Shown piece by piece: positions 1-12,913 of a DNA stretch of 64,000 nucleotides. The DNA is taken from the NCBI GenBank assembly GCA_016703325.1, contig JADJCH010000014.1:25063-89062 (forward strand), read 5' to 3'. The stretch is from Burkholderiales bacterium (GTDB lineage: Bacteria; Pseudomonadota; Gammaproteobacteria; Burkholderiales; Burkholderiaceae_C). The stretch's first letter is position 1. Each line of letters opens with the position of its first letter. The notes beneath the pieces were generated by a model. It did not search any database. It saw nothing but the letters and a program-made list of their open reading frames with translations, and was not told where the DNA came from. The translations under genes were made by a program, and so were the position numbers.

Positions 1-612
1 GACCCGACGCTGCGCCTGGCCGCCGCGCGCCAGCCGCTGAGGCTGCCGCACAGCCTCAGCGAGGCGCAGGTGGAAGCCCTGCTGGCGGCGCCGGACCTGA
101 CCACGCCGCTGGGCCTGCGCGACCGCACGATGTTCGAGCTCATGTACGCCGCCGGGCTGCGGGTGACGGAGCTCACCACCCTGAAACTGCTGCACCTGAG
201 CCTGAACGACGGCGTGCTGCAGGTGACCGGCAAGGGCAGCAAGGAACGCCTGCTGCCCTTCGGCGAAGTGGCGCGGGACTGGGTGGAGCGTTACCTGGCC
301 GAGGCCCGCCCTCAGCTGCTGGCCGGGCGGGCCTGCGACGAACTCTTCGTCACCGTACGCGGGGCCGGCATGACGAGGCAGATGGCCTGGCACCTGGTCA
401 AGCAGCATGCGAAGCGCGCCGGCATCACCGCACCGCTGTCGCCGCACACCCTGCGCCATGCCTTCGCCACGCACCTGCTCAACCACGGGGCCGACCTGCG
501 CGTGGTGCAGCTGCTGCTGGGGCATGCGGACATCTCCACCACCCAGATCTACACCCACGTGGCCAGGGAGCGGCTCAAGCAGCTGCATGCCAGACACCAC
601 CCGCGCGGCTGA
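1..612 (+). CDS. xerD: Tyrosine recombinase XerD, C-terminal part (cut by window edge)
   Basis: XerD works with XerC to resolve chromosome dimers at dif before cell division. The reading frame is open from base 1, so the gene begins upstream. About 203 residues remain of a family length near 300, and most of the N-terminal core-binding domain is missing. The catalytic domain is complete: Arg in AGLRVTEL (about residue 54 of the fragment), Lys in GKGSKER, His and Arg in HTLRHAFATH, His in LLGHADIST and the nucleophile Tyr in QIYTH near the C-terminus. XerD is chosen over XerC from the overall sequence (for example QPLRLPHSLSEAQVEALL at the start); this is recognition, not a search result. Confidence 0.9.
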   Translation, partial: DPTLRLAAARQPLRLPHSLSEAQVEALLAAPDLTTPLGLRDRTMFELMYAAGLRVTELTTLKLLHLSLNDGVLQVTGKGSKERLLPFGEVARDWVERYLAEARPQLLAGRACDELFVTVRGAGMTRQMAWHLVKQHAKRAGITAPLSPHTLRHAFATHLLNHGADLRVVQLLLGHADISTTQIYTHVARERLKQLHARHHPRG

Positions 613-725
613 TCCCTGCCGCACCCATCGTCGCGGCTCAGGGTTCACGGGGATGCCCGCAGGCGCGCGGCGGCCTGGGCACAATCCGTCCGACGCGTCC
701 CCCCCACCGCCCGAAAGAGGTGACC

Positions 726-1687
<962 letters not shown>

Positions 1688-1701
1688 AGGTTGACGGGCT
1701 C

Positions 1702-2206
1702 TCAGCCCAGCAGCCCGAGGTCGATCGCCATGCCCTTCAGCCCGGGCAGGGGTGTGACCCCGGGGTGTTCGGTGGAGGAGATGTCGCTGTATTCACCGCC
1801 TTCCAGGCGGCTGTAGAAGCGCAACCGGCCCCGGCCGGCTTCCAGGTCCACCAGCCAGACGTGGGCCACGCCGTGGCGGGCATACAGGGGCAGCTTGACT
1901 TCGCGGTCGTAGCGGGCACTGCTGTCGGCCACCTCGATCAGCAGCAGCTCCGCCTGGGGCGTCGCGGGGCAGCAGCGTCGGTCGGCTCCTGCGCGGCACG
2001 GCACCACCCACCCGGTCCGCGCAGCCAGGGTTCAGCAGACTGACGGCTGACGCATGCCGGCTCTTCTGTGGTGCCATGTCGATCACCTCCCCATCGATCA
2101 GTTCCACCCGGGCGTCGGGCGGGAAGATGCCCGCCTCGGCCATGCGGTAGTACTCCGCCACACTCAGGCGGTGGCGGGCCAGCAGAGGAACATCGAAGGC
2201 GCCCAT
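1702..2206 (-). pseudogene. Uma2/DUF820 family endonuclease-like remnant
   Basis: Uma2 proteins have a PD-(D/E)XK nuclease-like fold and unknown cellular role. The start frame gives a typical N-terminus (HRLSVAEYYRMAEAG, then VELIDGEVIDMAP, then SRHASAV). The typical C-terminus (LLLIEVADSSARYDREVKLP, then HGVAHVWLVDLEAGRGRLRF) lies in a different frame ending at 1702. The two parts sit too close together: the total of 168 codons is about 20 short of the family, and the central part with the Pro-Asp motif (normally near QPDLALL) is missing. An internal deletion together with a frameshift is therefore likely, and the nuclease core is not intact. It lies tail to tail with the frameshifted esterase. 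Confidence 0.75.
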
Positions 2207-2239
2207 GGAGACGATTCTATGCAGCTCCCGCCGGGGAGG

Positions 2240-3265
2240 TCACTGCACCGTGCCGCTGCCCGGCCCCTGGTCGGCCGCGGGAATGAAGAGTTTGGCCACG
2301 TCCACCGCGTCGAAGTGGTACTGCGCGCCGCAGAAGTCGCAGCCCACCTCCACCTCGCCGCGTTCGGCGATGATGGACTGCACCTCATCGTGGCCCAGGC
2401 CATGCAGCATGCGCGCCACCCGATCGGCCGAGCAGGTGCAGGCAAAGCGCGGGCCGTCCTCGCCGGTCTGGGCCGGGAAGCGGCGCAGGTCCTCCTCCCA
2501 GAACAGGCGGCGCAGCAGGGTGTCCACGTCCAGGTTCAGCAGCTCCTCGCGCTTGAGCGTCGACGCCAGCGTGGCGATGCGCAGGTAGTCCTCGTTGCGG
2601 CCGATCTGGTCCTCGTCCGCCCCGCCGGCGCTGCCGGCCAGGTTGTGCTCGCCCTTGACCGGCAGGCGCTGGATCAGAAGTCCGGCGGCGACCTGGTCAT
2701 CGGCCGCCAGGATCAGGCGGGTGTCGAGCTGCTCGGACTGCAGCATGTAGTGCTCCAGCACCTGGGCCAGCTGCTGCAGAGGTTCATGGTGGTCGCCGTG
2801 CAGCGGCACCACGCCCTGGTAGGGCTGTTGGCCGGGCTGGCGGTCCTTGGGGTCGAGGGTGATGGCGCAGCGGCCCTTGCCGTGCACGTTCAGCATGGCC
2901 TCGATGCCGGCATCGCTGGCCACCTCACCCTGCACCTTGGCCGTGGCGCGCAGGGCCAGGTCGGGCTGCACCTCCGCCACCGCGAGATTGACCGGGCCGT
3001 CGCCCTGCATCTGCAGGATCAGCGCGCCGTTGAACTTGATGTTGGACTGCATCAGCACCGCCGCTGCGCTCATCTCGCCCAGCAGGCGGCGCACCGGCTC
3101 GGGGTAGCCGCCGGCAGCCTCGCGGCGCTGCAGCATCTCGGTCCAGGCACCGGTCAGGCGCACCAGCATGCCGCGCACCGGCAGGCCCTCGAAGAGGAAC
3201 TTGTGCAGCTCGCCGCCGTCGATCGATTCGGCGCTGATGCGGGGTTGGGGGCGGGATGGAACCAT
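2240..3265 (-). CDS. hslO: Redox-regulated chaperone Hsp33
   Basis: Hsp33 is a cytoplasmic holdase that is switched on by oxidation and binds unfolding proteins during oxidative stress. The 341-residue product shows the N-terminal core (HKFLFEGLPVRGMLVRL, near residue 20) and the C-terminal zinc redox switch with the four cysteines as CTC (in FACTCSADRVARML) and CDFC (in EVGCDFCGAQYHFDAVD). It is somewhat longer than E. coli Hsp33 because of a charged, Gly-rich stretch in the middle and a short C-terminal tail. It lies 31 bases downstream of the gamma-carbonic anhydrase gene on the same strand, so the two may share a transcript. Confidence 0.93.
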   Translation of the reverse strand: MVPSRPQPRISAESIDGGELHKFLFEGLPVRGMLVRLTGAWTEMLQRREAAGGYPEPVRRLLGEMSAAAVLMQSNIKFNGALILQMQGDGPVNLAVAEVQPDLALRATAKVQGEVASDAGIEAMLNVHGKGRCAITLDPKDRQPGQQPYQGVVPLHGDHHEPLQQLAQVLEHYMLQSEQLDTRLILAADDQVAAGLLIQRLPVKGEHNLAGSAGGADEDQIGRNEDYLRIATLASTLKREELLNLDVDTLLRRLFWEEDLRRFPAQTGEDGPRFACTCSADRVARMLHGLGHDEVQSIIAERGEVEVGCDFCGAQYHFDAVDVAKLFIPAADQGPGSGTVQ

Positions 3266-3296
3266 GGGGCTGCCTCGTCAAACTGAGGGGACTGCG

Positions 3297-3821
3297 TCAG
3301 CCGATCTTTTTCAGATCGCTGCGGTAGCTGCGGCTGCGTTCGGTGTAGGCGCCGGCACCCAACGCCACGCGCATGGACTGTTCCGGAGAGAGGATCTTCA
3401 CGACCTTCGCGGGGCTGCCAAGGATCATCGAGTGGTCGGGAAACTCCTTGCCCTCGGTGACCAGCGAGCCGGCACCCACCAGGCAGCCGCGCCCGATCTT
3501 CGCACCGTTGAGCACCACCGCACCGATGCCGATGAGCGAGCCGTCGCCGATCTCGCAGCCGTGCAGCACACACTGGTGGCCGACGGTGACGTTCTCACCG
3601 ATCTTCACCTCGATGCCCGCGTCGGTGTGGATGACGCTGTTGTCCTGGATGTTGCTGCCACGGCCGATATGGATGTGGTCGGTGTCGCCCCGGATGACGG
3701 TGCCGAACCAGACGCTGGCGCCCTCGGCCAGGTGCACTTTGCCGATCACCGTGGCGCTGTCGGCCACGAAGCTGTCGGGGTGGATCTCGGGCACGTCCTC
3801 GCCGAGTTGGTAGATCGCCAT
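3297..3821 (-). CDS. Gamma-carbonic anhydrase-like hexapeptide-repeat protein (YrdA family)
   Basis: The 174-residue protein is a left-handed beta-helix of the gamma-class carbonic anhydrase family, which forms trimers with metal between subunits. The repeated hexapeptide pattern runs from about residue 15 to 150. The predicted metal-ligand histidines are in DNSVIHTD and in VGHQCVLHGC, in the usual spacing. The ATG at 3821 gives the standard family start MAIYQLGEDVP. Many members of this family have no measured CO2 hydration activity, so the reaction is not certain. It is divergent from the DUF455 gene, with 80 bases between the two starts, so their promoters must lie in that gap. Confidence 0.88.
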   Translation of the reverse strand: MAIYQLGEDVPEIHPDSFVADSATVIGKVHLAEGASVWFGTVIRGDTDHIHIGRGSNIQDNSVIHTDAGIEVKIGENVTVGHQCVLHGCEIGDGSLIGIGAVVLNGAKIGRGCLVGAGSLVTEGKEFPDHSMILGSPAKVVKILSPEQSMRVALGAGAYTERSRSYRSDLKKIG

Positions 3822-3901
3822 GGGCTGCTGCTCCTGCCGGGCGGAGGCCGGTCCGGGGGGGGATGGGTTGGGCGGTATGGGGAAGGGGCAGAATTGTAGG
3901 G

Positions 3902-4741
3902 ATGGAGCTCCGACCTGCGGCCCTGGCGGCCTTGTGCATTGCCGACCCCCGCGCCAAATGCGAGGCGGTGCACCGCCTCTGGGTCGACCGTGACCGGCTG
4001 GAGGTCGGCCCCGCGGCGCTGGCCCGTGAACTGGCCGAGCCTGCGGGTGCGCCCGGCCGTCCGGCACTGCCCCGGCTGGTGCCGCCGGGTGCGGTGCCGC
4101 AGCGTTCGCCCTTCACCCGGGAGGGCCGCGCGGCGCTGCTGCACGCCATCGCCCACATCGAGTTCAACGCCATCAACCTGGCGCTGGACGCGGTGTGGCG
4201 CTTCGCCGGCCTGCCCGCGGCCTACTACCTGGACTGGCTGCGGGTGGCCGACGAGGAGGCCACCCACCACTGGCTGGTGGCTGACCACCTGGCCACTCTG
4301 GGCCATGCCTACGGCGACTTCGGGGCGCACGACGGCCTGTGGTCGATGGCGGTCAAGACCCGCGCCGACTTCACCGCCCGCATGGCCCTGGTCCCGCGCA
4401 CGCTGGAGGCGCGCGGGCTGGACGTGACCCCCGGCATCCAGGCCAAGCTGAAGCAGGCCGGCGACCCGGCCGCCGTGTCGGTGCTGGACGTGATCCTGCG
4501 CGACGAGGTGGGCCACGTGGCCATCGGCAACCACTGGTACCGCTGGGCCTGCGAGCGCGAAGGCCGTGATCCGATGGCCGGTTACGCCGAACTGGCCGCC
4601 CGCTACGCTGCGCCCCGACTCAAGCCGCCGTTCAACCGCGAGGCACGGCGGCGTGCCGGTTTCACTGCGGCCGAGATGGACTGGCTGGACGGCCTGGACA
4701 GCCGGGAACGCCTGGAGGCGGCGCAGCCCGACGGCCGCTGA
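3902..4741 (+). CDS. DUF455 ferritin-like protein
   Basis: The 279-residue protein belongs to the DUF455 family, predicted to fold as a ferritin-like helical bundle. Probable metal-binding Glu and His residues are in AIAHIEFNAINLALD (about residue 85), VADEEATHHW (about 118) and LRDEVGHVAIGNHWY (about 203); this Glu-plus-ExxH arrangement is typical of di-iron carboxylate proteins. The ATG at 3902 begins MELRPAALAAL, the usual start; an upstream in-frame start at 3863 adds unlikely sequence. The biochemical function of the family is not established. No operon partner is evident; the next gene is convergent. Confidence 0.85.
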   Translation: MELRPAALAALCIADPRAKCEAVHRLWVDRDRLEVGPAALARELAEPAGAPGRPALPRLVPPGAVPQRSPFTREGRAALLHAIAHIEFNAINLALDAVWRFAGLPAAYYLDWLRVADEEATHHWLVADHLATLGHAYGDFGAHDGLWSMAVKTRADFTARMALVPRTLEARGLDVTPGIQAKLKQAGDPAAVSVLDVILRDEVGHVAIGNHWYRWACEREGRDPMAGYAELAARYAAPRLKPPFNREARRRAGFTAAEMDWLDGLDSRERLEAAQPDGR

Positions 4742-4770
4742 AAGCAGGCGGCCGCCGACCGTTCACCGGT

Positions 4771-5469
4771 TCAGCCCCGCAGGGCGGAACTGAACAGATG
4801 CCGCTCGCAGTCCGGATCGCCGCAGCGGGCGCACCAGTGGCGCCAACGGCGGCTGCCGGGGGCTGTGGGCGCGGCGCTGCTGCGTTCGTGCGCCGACCAG
4901 GCCGCCATGGCTGCCGCCAGGCGCTGCGGACCGTGGCCGGCCACTACTGAAAAGCCGATACCGGCCTGCACCAGCGCGCTGCGCAGCAGCGCATCCACGG
5001 GGGCGCGCACCTGCGGGCCGTCCCGCTGCAGACCGTCGGCCTGCCAGGGCAGGTCGAGCGCGGTCAGCAGGGTCAGGTCGACCTGGCGGGCGTGCACCTG
5101 CACCGCCTCGGAGTAGAGGCTTCGGTCGCCGAACACCGTTTCACTGTAGACGGCGGTCAGCAGCACCGTGGTGTCGGCCACCACCCAGTCCGGCGCGGGC
5201 GAATCGTCGGTGGGTGCGGCGGCGGCCTGGATGCGGCGGGACTGTTCGGCAGCGATCGCCGCTTGCTCCGACCGCAGCGGTGTGCGACCGGCGTGGTCAC
5301 AGAACTCCCGCAGGTACTCTTTCACCTGGAGTACGCGCAGGCCGCGGTTCGACAGTGCCTCGGTCAGCTGGGCTGCGAGGGTGGACTTGCCGGTGCTTTC
5401 CGCCCCCAGCAGGGCCAGTACGCGGGCCGAACCCACAGGTCGCACGGAGGAGTCGCAGGAGAGGCTCAT
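4771..5469 (-). CDS. NadR-like nicotinamide riboside kinase (AAA family ATPase)
   Basis: The 232-residue protein has a P-loop, LLGAESTGKSTLA (about residues 19-31), and the layout of the C-terminal kinase domain of NadR: EYLREFCDHAGRTP, then a conserved Gln-rich helix, then DWVVADTTVLLTAVYSE and LLTALDLPWQADGLQRDGP. It probably phosphorylates nicotinamide riboside to NMN. It lacks the NMN adenylyltransferase and repressor domains of enterobacterial NadR. Its start overlaps the stop of pnuC as ATGA, so translation is coupled and transport and phosphorylation are linked. The C-terminus carries CARCGDPDCERH, a cluster of three cysteines that could bind metal. Confidence 0.82.
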   Translation of the reverse strand: MSLSCDSSVRPVGSARVLALLGAESTGKSTLAAQLTEALSNRGLRVLQVKEYLREFCDHAGRTPLRSEQAAIAAEQSRRIQAAAAPTDDSPAPDWVVADTTVLLTAVYSETVFGDRSLYSEAVQVHARQVDLTLLTALDLPWQADGLQRDGPQVRAPVDALLRSALVQAGIGFSVVAGHGPQRLAAAMAAWSAHERSSAAPTAPGSRRWRHWCARCGDPDCERHLFSSALRG

Positions 5470-6119
5470 GCAGCTCCGATCCGCGCGCGATCCAGTTGCC
5501 GCCAGGCCCGCCAGCCGGCCACGGACAGCAGGGCGAACAGGGCATAGAGCCCCACCGTCAGCCACAGTCCCTTGTAGGCGAACAGGGCGGTGGCCACCAG
5601 GTTGACCACCAGCCACACCGGCCAGTTCTCGACGTACTTGCGCCCCAGCAGCCACTGGCCGACCAGGCTGAAGGCGGTGGGGAAGGCGTCCCACCAGGGC
5701 ACGTCGCTGTCGGTGAACTGCCAGAGAATGACGCCCACCAGCGGCCACAGCAGCAGCCCGCCGGCCAGCAGCAGCAGGCGCGAACGTGCACCCAACGAAC
5801 GCACCATCAGCGGCGCACCGGACTCGCTGCGACCACGCCGCCACTGCCACCAGCCCCAGCCGGCCACCGCGATGAAGACCACCTGCAGCAGCGCGTCGCC
5901 ATAGAGCCGGGCATCCCAGAACAACAGCAGGTACAGCGCCGATGCCGCCATGGCCAGCGGCCAGGCCACCACCCACACCCGCAGGTTGGCCCACACCATC
6001 CCCAACGACAACAGGCAGGCCAGCAGTTCCAGCCAGGTGAAGGCACTGCCCCAGGCGGTGAACGCAGGGCTCAGGGCGGTGGCCAGACACTGGGCGGGGA
6101 GGGGGAAGGCGGCATCCAT
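5466..6119 (-). CDS. pnuC: Nicotinamide riboside transporter PnuC
   Basis: PnuC is an inner-membrane facilitator that takes up nicotinamide riboside for NAD synthesis; the substrate is trapped by phosphorylation. The 217-residue product has about seven hydrophobic segments, tryptophan-rich stretches such as AGWGWWQW, and the family signature GRKYVENWPVWLVVN (about residue 155). The ATG at 6119 gives the standard length. The stop overlaps the start of the NadR-like kinase by four bases. The upstream gene is divergent, so the promoter must lie between 6120 and 6248. Confidence 0.92.
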   Translation of the reverse strand: MDAAFPLPAQCLATALSPAFTAWGSAFTWLELLACLLSLGMVWANLRVWVVAWPLAMAASALYLLLFWDARLYGDALLQVVFIAVAGWGWWQWRRGRSESGAPLMVRSLGARSRLLLLAGGLLLWPLVGVILWQFTDSDVPWWDAFPTAFSLVGQWLLGRKYVENWPVWLVVNLVATALFAYKGLWLTVGLYALFALLSVAGWRAWRQLDRARIGAA

Positions 6120-6248
6120 GGGGTTGAACGGCGTCGGTGTGGCCTCGTAGGGACGGAAAAACCAGTGGGACGGGCGCGCAGTGTAGTCAGACCGGGGGCT
6201 TCTTCAGTTCCGGCGGAAACGGCCGATGTATCCCCTGCGTATGACCCG

Positions 6249-7820
6249 ATGGACCTCATGAAAAACATCAAGCTCACCTACTTGCTCGTTGGCACCGTCC
6301 TGGCCTTCTGGGCTGCTTTCCTGATTCTTGCCGGCCTGGGCGCCTGGGGCCTGTCGCGGGGTGCGGCCGACCTGCGTGAGGTGCACGACGTGCGCATGCT
6401 GCGTTCCGAGCAACTGCACACCATGATCGAGAACGTGCAGGCCAACCGCACCGAGTTGCTGCTGATGTTCCAGCACGATCCCGGCGGCGCGCTGCATGGC
6501 CTGCATGACCATGGGCTGGAATTGCACCTGAAGCGCTACACCCAGCGGCGTGAGGCCACCCACCAGGCCTGGCAGCGCCTGCAGGCAGCGGACCTGGACG
6601 CGCAGGAGCGCAGTCTGATCGATGCGGTGAGCGCCGCCCGCAAGGCCTGGGTTGCCAAGGCCGATGCCGCGCTGGAAGGCGTGGGTCGCGAGGAATTCAC
6701 GCCGGCGGTGATGCAGACCTACCTGGTGGCCGGCCGCACGGAAGGCGAGGCGCTGATGAAGGCCCTGCGGGCGGCCATCGAGCACCAGGACCAGGCCGCC
6801 GATGCCGCAGCCTCGGCCGCCCTGGCGCTGAGCAACCAGCTGCTGTGGGCCTATGCCGGGCTGGCGCTGCTGATGGGCTTGCCGGGCTCCTGGATCACCG
6901 TGGCCATGATGCGCCGCTTGCGCGCTGGGCTGGAGCAGGCGGGTCAGGCGGCCCAGGCGATTGCACAGGGTGACCTGTCGCATGCCGTGCCGGTCGATGG
7001 TCGCGATGAGATCGGCGTGGTGCTGGCGCAGATGCAGGCCATGCAGCTCAGCCTGTCGGCCGTGATCGGCCAGGTGCGCGAGGCGGCGCAGACCATCGAC
7101 ACGGCGGCCTCCGAAGTGGCTGCCGGCAGCACCGACCTGAGCCACCGCACCGAGCAGACGGCCGCCAGCCTGCAGCAGACCGCCAGCAGCGCCGAGGAAC
7201 TGGGCGCCACCGTGGCTCAGACCGCGCAGCACGCCGAGCGGGCCAGCCAGGAGGCCACCCAGGCTGCCGAGGTGGCGCGCCGCAGCGGCGAGGTGGTGCA
7301 ACAGGTGGTGGGGACGATGCGCGAGATCGACGGCAGCTCCAAGAAGATCGCCGACATCATCGGCGTGATCGACGGCATTGCCTTCCAGACCAACATCCTG
7401 GCGCTCAACGCCGCGGTGGAAGCCGCCCGCGCCGGCGAGAGCGGCCGCGGATTTGCGGTGGTGGCCGGCGAGGTGCGCTCGCTGGCGCAGCGCAGCGCCG
7501 ATGCGGCCCGCGAGATCAAGTCACTCATCCAGGCCAGCGTCGAGCGGGTGGATGCCGGTGCCCGCCTGGTGGACGAGGCGGGGCGCAGCATGGGCGACGT
7601 GGTCGGTTCCATCCAGCATGTGGCCAACCTGGTGGGCGAGATCCGCCTGGCCAGCCGCGAGCAGAGCGAAGGGGTGAACCAGGTCAGCCAGGCGGTCGGC
7701 CAGATGGACCAGGCCACCCAGCAGAACGCCGCCATGGTGGAGCAGAGCGCCGCCGCGGCCGGCAGCCTGCGCCAGCAGGCGCAGCAACTGGTGCAGGTGG
7801 TCGGCGCCTTCAGGGTCTGA
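6249..7820 (+). CDS. Methyl-accepting chemotaxis protein
   Basis: This is a transmembrane chemoreceptor that controls CheA kinase activity. The 523 residues contain an N-terminal membrane helix (about 10-32), a periplasmic four-helix-bundle-like sensor domain (about 35-190), a second membrane helix (about 195-215), a HAMP domain (RRLRAGLEQA through DEIGVVLAQM) and the signalling domain with the hairpin tip GIAFQTNILALNAAVEAARA followed by GESGRGFAVVAGEVRSLA. It ends VGAFRV with no CheR-docking pentapeptide. ATG codons at 6249 and 6258 are both possible starts; the open frame further upstream is a shadow of pnuC. No che genes are nearby and the ligand cannot be predicted. Confidence 0.93.
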   Translation: MDLMKNIKLTYLLVGTVLAFWAAFLILAGLGAWGLSRGAADLREVHDVRMLRSEQLHTMIENVQANRTELLLMFQHDPGGALHGLHDHGLELHLKRYTQRREATHQAWQRLQAADLDAQERSLIDAVSAARKAWVAKADAALEGVGREEFTPAVMQTYLVAGRTEGEALMKALRAAIEHQDQAADAAASAALALSNQLLWAYAGLALLMGLPGSWITVAMMRRLRAGLEQAGQAAQAIAQGDLSHAVPVDGRDEIGVVLAQMQAMQLSLSAVIGQVREAAQTIDTAASEVAAGSTDLSHRTEQTAASLQQTASSAEELGATVAQTAQHAERASQEATQAAEVARRSGEVVQQVVGTMREIDGSSKKIADIIGVIDGIAFQTNILALNAAVEAARAGESGRGFAVVAGEVRSLAQRSADAAREIKSLIQASVERVDAGARLVDEAGRSMGDVVGSIQHVANLVGEIRLASREQSEGVNQVSQAVGQMDQATQQNAAMVEQSAAAAGSLRQQAQQLVQVVGAFRV

Positions 7821-7865
7821 TCGCGGCTGGCCGCCGCTGCAGCAACAGCAAGGTCCGGCTGAGGT

Positions 7866-8624
<759 letters not shown>

Positions 8625-8637
8625 GGCCGGCGCACCC

Positions 8638-9885
<1,248 letters not shown>

Positions 9886-9909
9886 CGTGGCGGCCCGTGC
9901 GGTGGCGGC

Positions 9910-11208
9910 TCAGCGGCCCATGGCGTTGGTCAGGGCGCTGCCGGCATCTCCCGCGCTGCCTGGCTTGCGGGGCTGCGACAGGGCCTCGACCGTGCGGATC
10001 ACCGCACGTACCCGGCTGCCCGGGGGAGGTGAAGCGCCGACCAGGACGACGTCGCCCGTGGCGAGGCCCTCGGTCACCTCCACGGCGGCCAGCGTGCGCA
10101 GGCCGACGCGGATCTCGCGCGCTTCCACCCGGCCTTCGGTCAGGCGCCAGACGGTGGCGCGTTCGGTTCCAGCTCCAGCTCCGGCGGCGCTGCGCAGCGC
10201 TTCGGCCGGCAGGGCCAGCACCCGCTCGCGGCGGGCGGTTTCGACTTCCACCGACAGCGTCATGTCCTCGCGCAGGAAGTCCGGCAGCGGCAGCTCTGGC
10301 CGCAGACGCACCTCCACCGCACCGCGCTGCGCGTCCACCAGCGGGGCAATGCGCTGCAACCGGGCCGCAAAGCGGCGGTCCGGGTAGGCATCGGCCAGTA
10401 CGGCGGCAGGCTGCCCGGGTGCGAGCTGCTCCAGGTAACGCTCGTCCACCTGGGCCACCAGTTCCAGCGGGCCCTGCAGCGCCAGCGCCAGCAGCGCCTT
10501 GCCGGGCTGCACGATCTGCCCGGGTTCGGCCAGGCGGTCGAGCACCCGGGCGTCGGCGGGGGCGCGCAGCTGGGTCTGCGCCAGTCTGGCCTGGGCAGTG
10601 AGCACCGCGGCGCGGGCCTGAACCTGCGCCGCCTGGGCCTGGGCGACGTCGCTGCCTTCGTCGGCCAGGGCGCCGGCCTGGGCCCGTGCCGCATCGAGCT
10701 GGGCGCGGGCCACTGCCTCGGCACGCCGGGCTTCGTCCAGCCGGCTGGGGCTGAGAAAACCCTGTGCGATCAGCTCGCGGCTGCGCTGCAGCTCGGCCTG
10801 GGCTGCAAGCAGCACCGATTCAGCCTGCGCCACGCTGGCTTGCGCCGCGCTGCGGCCGCTGCCGCGCAGGCCCGCCAGACGGGCCTGCGCCTGCCTCTCG
10901 GCGGCCTGGGCCTGGGCCAGCGTGGCCTGCAGCTCGTCGGTTTCCAGGCTCAGCAGCAGTTCACCGCGGCGCACCGCCTGGCCTTCCTGCACCTGCACCT
11001 CCACCACCCGGCCGGTGAGGGTGCTGCCCAGCTCCACCCGCGCCGCGGTGGCCACCCGGGCAGAGAACTGCAGGCTGCGCAGCAGCGGGGCGGGCGCGAC
11101 CTGCACGGCCGAAACCTCCGGTGTGCGCTGTCGCCAGGCCCAGGTGCCTGCAGCCAGGACCAGGGCCAGGACGGGCAGGGCGAGCAGGAGCGGGCGGCGT
11201 GACTTCAC
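9910..11208 (-). CDS. Periplasmic adaptor (membrane fusion protein, HlyD/MacA-like)
   Basis: This adaptor joins an inner-membrane exporter to an outer-membrane channel. The 432 residues show an N-terminal membrane anchor (LLLALPVLALVLAAGTWAW, about 7-25), a lipoyl-type beta-barrel half (VVEVQVQEGQAVRRGELLL), a long Ala- and Gln-rich coiled-coil hairpin (about 105-225) and the returning barrel domains (VLDRLAEPGQIVQPGKALL). The start is a GTG at 11208; no in-frame ATG lies close upstream. It is the first gene of a three-gene exporter operon. No outer-membrane factor gene is nearby, so a TolC-like protein would come from elsewhere. Confidence 0.9.
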   Translation of the reverse strand: MKSRRPLLLALPVLALVLAAGTWAWRQRTPEVSAVQVAPAPLLRSLQFSARVATAARVELGSTLTGRVVEVQVQEGQAVRRGELLLSLETDELQATLAQAQAAERQAQARLAGLRGSGRSAAQASVAQAESVLLAAQAELQRSRELIAQGFLSPSRLDEARRAEAVARAQLDAARAQAGALADEGSDVAQAQAAQVQARAAVLTAQARLAQTQLRAPADARVLDRLAEPGQIVQPGKALLALALQGPLELVAQVDERYLEQLAPGQPAAVLADAYPDRRFAARLQRIAPLVDAQRGAVEVRLRPELPLPDFLREDMTLSVEVETARRERVLALPAEALRSAAGAGAGTERATVWRLTEGRVEAREIRVGLRTLAAVEVTEGLATGDVVLVGASPPPGSRVRAVIRTVEALSQPRKPGSAGDAGSALTNAMGR

Positions 11209-11266
11209 CAGCGCATTCTGACAGCCGGGTCACTGAGCCCGCGTGACCGGGATCAGCCGCGCAATG

Positions 11267-12727
<1,461 letters not shown>

Positions 12728-12913
12728 GTGGGGTCGGACTGAGGTGGAAGAGGAAGGCGGAAAACGCTGCCTGCCCGGGTGCGGACAGGCACGGCATCGG
12801 CCATGCGTTCGCCGGGTGTCACAGGGGCCGTGGTTTTGCAACCTCAGGCAACACCGCCACAGCGGGGCCGTGGCGATGGCAGACAATGGGCCGGATTGTA
12901 GAGATCCGTCCCG

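Noticed and set aside
5214..6248. Upstream extension of the chemoreceptor frame
   Set aside because: The frame is open only because it is antisense to pnuC and the kinase gene; homology to chemoreceptors begins at the ATG at 6249.
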